In this document: piece after piece, positions 8,633 to 14,798 of the stretch | Numbering within the stretch: the stretch's first letter is position 1 | How the letters are laid out: every line of letters starts with the position of its first letter | From: an uncultured Clostridia bacterium | GTDB lineage: Bacteria; Bacillota; Clostridia; Christensenellales; CAG-314 | Assembly: GCA_937875645.1 (NCBI GenBank) | Contig: CALLXO010000219.1 | Location: forward strand, 1 to 14,798 | Length of the DNA: 14,798 bases | Direction of reading: 5' to 3' | The notes under the pieces: generated by a model | The model's input: the letters and a program-made list of their open reading frames with translations, nothing else | The model's database searches: none | Told to the model about the DNA's origin: nothing | Position numbers and translations under genes: made by a program

Positions 8633-10030
8633 ATGAGCGAAATTCACGAAGAATGCGGCGTTTTCGGCGCATACTCTCCAAAAACTGCCAATCTATCCGC
8701 AACGACATATTTAGGGCTGTTTGCGTTGCAACACCGAGGACAGGAGTCCTGCGGCATTGTTGTAAACGAAAAGGGAAATTTTAAGGAGCATAAGGACAAC
8801 GGCATTGTTCACGATGTGTTTTCGCCTTCTATTTTAGAAAATTTAGGTAATGGCAATATGGCGGTGGGACATGTGCGCTACGGTACAACAGGGGGTAGCG
8901 GAAGACAAAACTGTCAGCCTATTACTATAAACCATATTAAAGGACGCATGGCATTAGCACACAACGGAAATTTAGTAAATTCGTTAGCACTACGCAAAGA
9001 GTTAGAGCTAAGCGGCAGTATTTTTCATACTTCCACCGACACGGAGGTAATTAGCTACGTTATTACAAAAGAGAGATTAAACAGCTCTACGATAGAACAA
9101 TCGGTGAGTATATCCATGGACAAATTAAAGGGTGCATACAGTCTTGTGCTTATGACGCAAACTAAGCTTTTGGCTGTTAGAGACCCCAACGGTTTTAGAC
9201 CGCTGTGTTTTGGCATAACAAAAGAGGGAGTATATATAGTAGCAAGCGAAAGTTGCGCTTTAGATGCTGTGGGCGCTGAATTTATAAGAGACATAAAACC
9301 GGGAGAAATTGTAACTTTTAGCGAGTCAGGCGTAAGCAGCATACTTGATCACGTGGACAAAGTACGGCGTCAGCTTTGTATTTTTGAGTATATCTATTTT
9401 GCCCGCCCCGACAGCGTGATTGAAGGGCATAGCGTGCACGGCGCACGAGTGAGAGCGGGTGAATTTTTAGCAAAACAGCATCCGATAGAAGCAGATATTG
9501 TCATTGGAGTGCCAGACAGCGGTATAGATGCGGCAATAGGATATAGCCGTGCTTCCGGCATTCCTTATGGAATTGGCATTATTAAAAATAAGTATATAGG
9601 ACGTACCTTTATCGCGCCGAAGCAAACCACACGGGACACTATGGTAAAAATAAAGCTAAATGCGGTAAGCAGAGCAGTTAAAGGCAAAAAAATTGTAATG
9701 GTGGATGACAGCATAGTGAGAGGTACTACCAGCGCGCCTGTTGTTAAGCTACTTCGAGAAGCGGGCGCAACGGAAGTGCATTTGCGAATTTCTTCTCCGC
9801 CCTTTAAACATCCATGTTTTTACGGTACTGACATAGACAGTCAAAAAAATCTTATCGCTTGTCGTCACAGCGTAAAAGAGATAGGGGATATTATTGGCGT
9901 AGATAGTTTAGATTCTGTTACCAGTCTGCCTGACGGCATGCCCAACGAGGGATTTTGCACAGGTTGTTTTGACGGAAAATATTGTACGCAAATACCTGAA
10001 AACGCCGACAAAACACGTCTTGAACGTTAA
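8633..10030 (+). CDS. purF: Amidophosphoribosyltransferase (glutamine PRPP amidotransferase)
   Basis: PurF makes phosphoribosylamine from PRPP and glutamine, the committed purine step. The 465-residue protein starts with MSEIHEE followed by Cys8. Cys8 is the N-terminal nucleophile of the Ntn glutaminase once the 7-residue propeptide is removed. The GHVRYGTTG and AHNGNLVN segments belong to the glutaminase domain. The PRPP loop is VMVDDSIVRGTTS (355-367). Cys249, Cys395, Cys442 and Cys445 sit where Bacillus PurF binds its [4Fe-4S] cluster, so this is the cluster-containing, oxygen-labile type with a cleaved propeptide. The ATG at 8633 has GAGG 5 nt upstream and places Cys8 correctly; an in-frame ATG at 8570 lies inside purC. 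The gene follows purC by 16 bp. Confidence 0.97.
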   Translation: MSEIHEECGVFGAYSPKTANLSATTYLGLFALQHRGQESCGIVVNEKGNFKEHKDNGIVHDVFSPSILENLGNGNMAVGHVRYGTTGGSGRQNCQPITINHIKGRMALAHNGNLVNSLALRKELELSGSIFHTSTDTEVISYVITKERLNSSTIEQSVSISMDKLKGAYSLVLMTQTKLLAVRDPNGFRPLCFGITKEGVYIVASESCALDAVGAEFIRDIKPGEIVTFSESGVSSILDHVDKVRRQLCIFEYIYFARPDSVIEGHSVHGARVRAGEFLAKQHPIEADIVIGVPDSGIDAAIGYSRASGIPYGIGIIKNKYIGRTFIAPKQTTRDTMVKIKLNAVSRAVKGKKIVMVDDSIVRGTTSAPVVKLLREAGATEVHLRISSPPFKHPCFYGTDIDSQKNLIACRHSVKEIGDIIGVDSLDSVTSLPDGMPNEGFCTGCFDGKYCTQIPENADKTRLER

Positions 10031-10061
10031 ACAGTAAATTGGCAAAAGTAAAGGAGAAAAT

Positions 10062-11099
10062 ATGAAGAGTTACAGCGACAGCTATAAAAAAGCAGGTGTG
10101 GATATTGTAGCAGGCTACAAGGCAATTGAACTCATGAAAGGTCATATAAAAAAGACGTTAACGGAAGGTGTATTGGGTGACGTCGGAGGGTTTAGTGGAA
10201 TGTATGCTCTTAACCTTGAGGGCATAAAAAATCCCGTCTTGGTAAGCGGCACAGACGGAGTGGGGACAAAATTAAAAATTGCTTTTATCATGGACAAGCA
10301 TGATACTATAGGCATTGATTGTGTGGCAATGTGCGCTAATGACGTTGTGTGCAGTGGCGCTAAACCGCTGTTTTTCCTTGATTATATAGCTTTAGGCAAA
10401 AATATACCCGATAAAGTCGCTGATATAGTAAAGGGCGTATGCGACGGATGTATAATGAGCGCATGTGCGCTTGTAGGCGGCGAAACGGCGGAGATGCCGG
10501 GTTTTTATCCCGAAAACGAATATGACTTAGCAGGATTTTGTGTGGGTATTGTAGACAGGGATAAAATAATTGACAAAAACAAAATGCAGGAAGGGGACGT
10601 AATTATTGCATTAAAAAGCAGCGGCGTACACAGCAACGGCTTTAGTTTGGTGCGCAAAGTTTTTGATATCGAAAAAACAGATTTAAAAAAGCCGATGGTA
10701 GAGCTTAACGGCAAAAGTCTTGGCGAAACACTTTTAATGCCTACCCGCATTTACGTTAAGCCAATCCTTACACTGCTGGAAAAAGTAGAGGTTAAGGGTA
10801 TCAGTCACATAACAGGCGGCGGTTTTTACGAAAATATTCCCCGCAGTTTAAAGAATGGTTTATGCGCTTATATTGACAAAAGCGCAATTGATATATTGCC
10901 GATATTTAAGCTTATTGCAAAAAAAGGCAAAATAAGCGAGCATGATATGTTTAACACTTTTAATATGGGTGTAGGCATGAGTATTGTTGTCAGTAAAGAG
11001 GAGGAAAGCAATGCTTTAAGAGTGCTAAAAGAGCAAGGAGAAGAGCCTTACGTTATTGGCGTCATTAAAAAGGGCGACGAAGGAGTTGTTTTGTGTTAG
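10062..11099 (+). CDS. purM: AIR synthetase (FGAM cyclo-ligase)
   Basis: PurM closes the imidazole ring, converting FGAM to AIR with ATP, as a cytosolic dimer. The length of 345 residues is normal. Family motifs are GTDGVGTKLKIA (63-74), the CANDVVCSGAKPLFFLDY block (91-108), GGETAEMPGFY (139-149), KSSGVHSNGFSLVRK (185-199) and HITGGGFYENIPR (249-261). The start has AAGGAG (10051-10056) 5 nt upstream. It follows purF by 31 bp and overlaps the start of purN, consistent with translational coupling. Its substrate is made by FGAM synthase (purL/S/Q), which is not encoded in the window. Confidence 0.97.
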   Translation: MKSYSDSYKKAGVDIVAGYKAIELMKGHIKKTLTEGVLGDVGGFSGMYALNLEGIKNPVLVSGTDGVGTKLKIAFIMDKHDTIGIDCVAMCANDVVCSGAKPLFFLDYIALGKNIPDKVADIVKGVCDGCIMSACALVGGETAEMPGFYPENEYDLAGFCVGIVDRDKIIDKNKMQEGDVIIALKSSGVHSNGFSLVRKVFDIEKTDLKKPMVELNGKSLGETLLMPTRIYVKPILTLLEKVEVKGISHITGGGFYENIPRSLKNGLCAYIDKSAIDILPIFKLIAKKGKISEHDMFNTFNMGVGMSIVVSKEEESNALRVLKEQGEEPYVIGVIKKGDEGVVLC

Positions 11100-11713
11100 A
11101 GCGCAAAGTCAATGTTGCGATGCTGGTTAGCGGAGGGGGTACAAACCTTCAGGCGATTTTGGATGCAATTAACAACGGAGTGATAACAAGAGCCGTTGTC
11201 AGCGTTGTAATTTCTAATAATCCTAACGCATATGCGCTTATCCGTGCAAAAAACGCCGGTATAGACGCAATAGCCATTGACAAAAGGGGCGAAAAACTAA
11301 CAGTAAGTGACTTTGAAGAGCGCATAAAAAGGGTACTAATTGATAAAAAAACAGACCTTATCGTTTTGGCAGGGTTTTTGTGCGTACTGTCAAAGGATTT
11401 TTGCGATACATATAAAAACAGAATAATAAATGTGCATCCTTCTCTTATCCCTAAGTTTTGCGGAAACGGCTTTTACGGGTTAAAAGTTCACGAAGCAGTG
11501 CTAGCTGCTAAAGAAACAGTCACAGGCGCAACGGTGCATTTTGTCAGCGATATTGTAGACGGCGGAGATATTATTTTGCAAAAGCAAGTTAAGGTTAATG
11601 CATCTGATACGGCGGAAAGCTTACAGCAACGTGTTATGAAGGAAGCTGAATGGATAATATTGCCGCAAGCAATGGAAATTATTAGCAAAAAAATTATAAA
11701 GGGCGAAATATAG
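11093..11713 (+). CDS. purN: Phosphoribosylglycinamide formyltransferase (GAR transformylase)
   Basis: PurN transfers a formyl group from 10-formyl-tetrahydrofolate to GAR. The protein has 206 residues with the N-terminal substrate loop LVSGGGTNLQ (11-20). The catalytic set is Asn113 and His115 in INVHPSLIP and Asp153 in HFVSDIVDGG, matching E. coli Asn106, His108 and Asp144. The FCGNGFYGLKVHEA insertion after the catalytic motif is the form I associate with Clostridia. Translation begins at GTG, overlapping the end of purM by 7 bp, with AAGGAG (11080-11085) 7 nt upstream inside purM. It uses the same folate cofactor as the AICAR transformylase later in the operon, so both steps are affected when the riboswitch senses formyl-folate shortage. 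Confidence 0.95.
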   Translation: MLERKVNVAMLVSGGGTNLQAILDAINNGVITRAVVSVVISNNPNAYALIRAKNAGIDAIAIDKRGEKLTVSDFEERIKRVLIDKKTDLIVLAGFLCVLSKDFCDTYKNRIINVHPSLIPKFCGNGFYGLKVHEAVLAAKETVTGATVHFVSDIVDGGDIILQKQVKVNASDTAESLQQRVMKEAEWIILPQAMEIISKKIIKGEI

Positions 11714-11723
11714 AGTAAAGATT

Positions 11724-12434
11724 ATGAGTGAAGTTAAAGATTTGTCAATATTATTAAATAATAACAGCTATCCGGGCAGAGGCATTGTTGCAGGCAAAAG
11801 CCCCAGCGGAAAATACGGTGTTGTAGCGTATTTTATTATGGGACGTAGCGCTAACAGCCGCAACAGAGTTTTTAAAAGTAGTCAAGAGGGTATTGTTATC
11901 AACGCTTTTGACCCATCAAAATTAACCGACCCCTCTCTTATTATTTATTCACCAGTTAAAAAGTTTAAACAGTATTTAATAGTTACAAACGGCGACCAAA
12001 CAGATACAATTTTTGATTGTTTGAGCAGAGGCGAAACCTTTACAAAAGCATTAAGCACACGCTGTTTTGAGCCGGATTCTCCAAATTTTACCCCGCGAAT
12101 AAGCTGTATTTGTGACGAGGAAAAGGAGTTTAATTATGCTTTGAGCATATTAAAAGCGGCAGACAAAGAGGGGAGCGGCTGCAACCGTTTTACTTTTGAG
12201 TATGCCAGCGTTAACGGTATGGGGCATTTTATCAGTACATATAACGGTGACGGAATGCCGCTGCCTTCTTTTACAGGAGAGCCTTTAAAAGTAGCAATTG
12301 GCGAAAAAATAAATACCTTTGCTGACAATATTTGGCAAAGTTTAAACACAGACAACAAGGTCAGCCTTTATGTGCGTTATACCCATTTGACAACAAAAAA
12401 TTATGACGAAGTAATTATTAATAAAAATAAGTAA
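11724..12434 (+). CDS. purO: IMP cyclohydrolase, PurO family (archaeal-type)
   Basis: This is a 236-residue protein related to archaeal PurO, which closes FAICAR to IMP, the last step of de novo purine synthesis. Visible family matches are YPGRGIVAGKSPSGKYGVVAY near the N-terminus (residues 16-36; compare the Y-x-GR...VAY of archaeal PurO), the NGDQTDTI motif (89-96) and FTPRIS (122-127; compare NTPRI). It is longer than the roughly 200-residue archaeal form. The assignment gains weight from context: the operon's AICAR transformylase lacks the usual PurH cyclohydrolase domain, and this gene lies two genes upstream of it. The start codon has only a weak ribosome binding site (GAGTAAAG) and lies 10 bp after purN, so translation may depend on coupling. 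The family call is strong; the exact reaction is inferred from homology and context. Confidence 0.87.
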   Translation: MSEVKDLSILLNNNSYPGRGIVAGKSPSGKYGVVAYFIMGRSANSRNRVFKSSQEGIVINAFDPSKLTDPSLIIYSPVKKFKQYLIVTNGDQTDTIFDCLSRGETFTKALSTRCFEPDSPNFTPRISCICDEEKEFNYALSILKAADKEGSGCNRFTFEYASVNGMGHFISTYNGDGMPLPSFTGEPLKVAIGEKINTFADNIWQSLNTDNKVSLYVRYTHLTTKNYDEVIINKNK

Positions 12435-12463
12435 AACGTTTATTAAGACGTAAAAAGGAAAAT

Positions 12464-13894
12464 ATGGAAGAACATAAAAAATATATTTCCCCATTATCCA
12501 CACGTTACGCCAGCGATGAAATGCAGTATATATTCAGCGACGACTTTAAGTTTAGCACATGGCGCAAACTTTGGGTGGCGTTGGCAAAAGCAGAAAAACA
12601 ATTGGGGCTTAATATTACAGAAAAGCAAATAAATCAGTTGGAAAGTCATATTTACGATATTAATTATCAAGTGGCAGAGGAGCGGGAAAAACTTGTGCGC
12701 CATGACGTCATGAGTCATGTTTACGCATACGGCAAACAGTGTCCTGATGCTGAGGGCATTATTCATTTAGGAGCTACAAGTTGTTATGTGGGCGACAACA
12801 CCGACATAATAGCTTTGCGTGAAGGCAGCAAAATAATACTTTCTAAAGCGGGTCAAGTATTAAAAAATCTTGCTGAGTTTGCCGACAAGTATAAGTTTTT
12901 AGCCTGTTTAGCATATACGCACCTTCAACCTGCACAGTTGACTACTGTAGGCAAGCGTGCTTGTCTGTGGCTTAACGAATTGGCAATGGACATAAGGGAA
13001 TTAGAGTATAGATTAAGTAATTTGCAGTTATTAGGTAGCAAAGGCACTACAGGCACGCAGGCAAGCTTTATGGAGTTGTTTGATAATGATGAGCAAAAAG
13101 TAAAAAAACTTGAAGAGCTTATTGCCGATCAAATGGGCTTTGATTCTTGCTTTAATATATCGGGACAAACATATTCCCGCAAAATTGATGCTTTCTTTTT
13201 GGCGACACTCAGCGGTTTTGCGCAAAGTGCGCATAAATTCGCCAACGACATAAGGATATTAAGCAGCTTTGAGGAAGTTGAAGAGCCTTTTGAGAGCAAT
13301 CAAATTGGCAGCAGTGCAATGCCTTATAAACGCAATCCCATGAGATGCGAGCGCATTTGCGCTTTGGCACGTTATGTAATTGTCGACAGTTTAAATCCTG
13401 CAATTACGGCAAGCAATCAGTGGTTTGAGCGTACCCTCGATGACAGCGCAAACAAGCGGATAAGTGTGGCAGAAGCGTTTTTGGCAGTGGACGCTATCCT
13501 TAATATTTATATCAATGTGTCCGACGGACTTGTTGTTTATGAAAAAGTTATAGCAAAACGTGTTAATGAAAAACTGCCCTTTATGGCGACAGAAAATATT
13601 TTGATGGAAAGTGTAAAACGCGGCGGCAATCGTCAGGAGTTGCACGAAAGGTTAAGAGAATATAGCATTACGGCGGCAAAGATAATTAAGGAAGGGGGCA
13701 AAAATAATTTGATAGAATTAGTTATCGCTGACCCTGCCTTTAAAATGACTAAGGAGGAAGTTTATTCACTCCTTGACGCTAACAAACACATCGGAAGAAG
13801 TGTAAGCCAAACAGAGGAGTTTTTAAGGGAAAGCATAAAACCGTTGATAGAAAAATACGGCAAAAGCAATATAACAACGCAATTGAAAGTTTAA
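12464..13894 (+). CDS. purB: Adenylosuccinate lyase, animal-like subfamily
   Basis: PurB releases fumarate twice in purine metabolism, from SAICAR to give AICAR and from adenylosuccinate to give AMP. The 476-residue protein carries the fumarase/aspartase signature GSSAMPYKRNPMR (282-294) with the catalytic Ser283. His80 lies in RHDVM, and the general-acid candidate His153 lies in THLQPAQ. From recall of human ADSL, many blocks are identical or nearly so: HLGATSCYVGDNTD (101-114), QPAQLTTVGKR, GTTGTQASF, QWFERTLDDSAN and LPFMATEN. The length is also close to the human enzyme (about 484) rather than the usual bacterial 430-435. The start has AAGGAA (12455-12460) 3 nt upstream, 29 bp after the cyclohydrolase gene. 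Function is secure; the evolutionary origin of the subfamily is inferred. Confidence 0.96.
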   Translation: MEEHKKYISPLSTRYASDEMQYIFSDDFKFSTWRKLWVALAKAEKQLGLNITEKQINQLESHIYDINYQVAEEREKLVRHDVMSHVYAYGKQCPDAEGIIHLGATSCYVGDNTDIIALREGSKIILSKAGQVLKNLAEFADKYKFLACLAYTHLQPAQLTTVGKRACLWLNELAMDIRELEYRLSNLQLLGSKGTTGTQASFMELFDNDEQKVKKLEELIADQMGFDSCFNISGQTYSRKIDAFFLATLSGFAQSAHKFANDIRILSSFEEVEEPFESNQIGSSAMPYKRNPMRCERICALARYVIVDSLNPAITASNQWFERTLDDSANKRISVAEAFLAVDAILNIYINVSDGLVVYEKVIAKRVNEKLPFMATENILMESVKRGGNRQELHERLREYSITAAKIIKEGGKNNLIELVIADPAFKMTKEEVYSLLDANKHIGRSVSQTEEFLRESIKPLIEKYGKSNITTQLKV

Positions 13895-13903
13895 GGAAGA
13901 ATA

Positions 13904-14798
13904 ATGAAAGAGTTAGAATTAAAGTACGGGTGCAACCCCAATCAAAAACCTGCAAAAATTTATATGGCAAAGGGCGGTAACTTACCTATCAAAGTGCTTA
14001 ACGGACGCCCGGGGTATATTAACCTAATGGACGCTTTTAACAGTTGGCAACTAGTCAGAGAGCTAAAAGCCGCAACAGGTATGGTAAGCGCTACAAGTTT
14101 TAAGCATGTCAGCCCCACTTCAGCGGCAGTGGGCAAAAAGCTTTCCGACACATTAAAAAAGATATATTTTGTTGAAGACATACAAGGCATTGACGACAGT
14201 CCTATCGCTTGCGCTTATGCAAGAGCAAGAGGGACGGACAGAATGAGCAGTTTCGGGGACTTTATTGCATTAAGCGATACTTGCGACTCAGTCACGGCAA
14301 ATATTATAAAGCGTGAAGTGAGTGACGGCATAATTGCGCCTAGTTTTACCGAAGAAGCATTAAAAATATTGTCGCAAAAAAAGAAGGGCAATTATGTTGT
14401 GTTGCAAATGGACGAAAATTACCTTCCTGATGCGACAGAAACAAAACAAGTTTTTGGTATTTCGTTTGAGCAGGCACGAAACGAAATTAAGTTGGACAAC
14501 AGCGTTTTGACAAATATAGTATCAAAAAATAAAAATTTACCCGACAGTGCAAAAACCGATTTACTTATCGCTTTAATTACATTAAAATATACGCAGTCAA
14601 ACAGCGTGTGTTTTGCTAAGGATGGACAGGCAATAGGAGTGGGAGCGGGACAACAGTCTCGTATTCATTGTACACGTTTGGCGGGCAATAAAGCTGATTT
14701 ATGGCATTTGCGCCAGCACGAAAAAGTAATGGGATTAAACTTTTTGGAAAATTTGGGAAGAGCAGATAGAGACAACTGCATAGATATATTTTTAAGCA
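13904..14798 (+). CDS. purH: Stand-alone AICAR transformylase (PurH C-terminal domain only; 3' end beyond window)
   Basis: AICAR transformylase moves a formyl group from 10-formyl-tetrahydrofolate to AICAR (ZMP), giving FAICAR. The 298 visible residues begin almost at once with LKYGCNPNQKPAKIY, equivalent to the LRYGENPHQ motif that opens the transformylase domain about 200 residues into bifunctional PurH. No MGS-like cyclohydrolase domain precedes it. Catalytic Lys67-His68 are in SFKHVSP. The conserved SNSVCFAKDGQAIGVGAGQQ and SRIHCTRLAGNKA segments are present towards the end. The ATG at 13904 has AAGGAAG (13893-13899) overlapping the purB stop, 9 bp after purB. No upstream extension is possible because purB fills the space. 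The frame is open to the window end; about 90 residues are probably missing. Its substrate ZMP, as ZTP, is the ligand type of the operon's riboswitch. Confidence 0.93.
   Translation, partial: MKELELKYGCNPNQKPAKIYMAKGGNLPIKVLNGRPGYINLMDAFNSWQLVRELKAATGMVSATSFKHVSPTSAAVGKKLSDTLKKIYFVEDIQGIDDSPIACAYARARGTDRMSSFGDFIALSDTCDSVTANIIKREVSDGIIAPSFTEEALKILSQKKKGNYVVLQMDENYLPDATETKQVFGISFEQARNEIKLDNSVLTNIVSKNKNLPDSAKTDLLIALITLKYTQSNSVCFAKDGQAIGVGAGQQSRIHCTRLAGNKADLWHLRQHEKVMGLNFLENLGRADRDNCIDIFLS

Noticed and set aside
12494..12502. Perfect DnaA box TTATCCACA
   Set aside because: It is a single copy inside the purB coding sequence (codons Leu-Ser-Thr), with no other boxes or origin-like region nearby, so it is most likely chance.

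Overview
The window comes from a low-GC bacterium that looks like a member of the Bacillota, most likely a Clostridia-type anaerobe. The evidence is AT-rich DNA, strong AGGAGG-type ribosome binding sites, a DegV protein, a gyrB-gyrA pair whose GyrB would be about as long as the Bacillus protein, and a ZTP-riboswitch-controlled purine operon in Clostridia-like order. All recognisable genes are on the + strand. No tRNA, rRNA, insertion sequence, CRISPR array or phage gene was seen.

Region 1 (1-2378) holds three separate small transcription units. They are the 3' part of a degV-type lipid-binding gene with its terminator, a small Dabb-domain gene with its own terminator, and a DUF2804 gene. The last is read from a perfect consensus promoter (TTGACA, 17 bp, TATAAT) with a very short leader.

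Region 2 (2379-7150) starts with a 376-bp AT-rich non-coding stretch containing a 12-bp direct repeat and an extended -10 promoter. It is followed by gyrB and gyrA. gyrB is broken as given: about 40 bp are missing at the end of the ATP-binding domain, which shifts the frame and splits the gene into two overlapping ORFs. gyrA is intact, including the GyrA box.

Region 3 (7200-14798, running off the end) is a de novo purine operon: purE, purC, purF, purM, purN, a PurO-type IMP cyclohydrolase, purB and the start of an AICAR transformylase. It is preceded by a consensus promoter and a ZTP (pfl) riboswitch. The terminator of the riboswitch uses the same GGGC bases as the aptamer core, so it reads as a ligand-ON transcriptional switch. 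ZTP/ZMP builds up when AICAR transformylase lacks 10-formyl-tetrahydrofolate, and that enzyme is encoded in the same operon.

The most interesting points concern the last steps of IMP synthesis. The usual bifunctional PurH is absent here. A stand-alone transformylase domain is paired with an archaeal-type PurO cyclohydrolase, and between them lies an adenylosuccinate lyase that closely resembles the animal enzyme. purD, purK and the FGAM synthase genes (purL/Q/S) are not in the window and must lie downstream or elsewhere.
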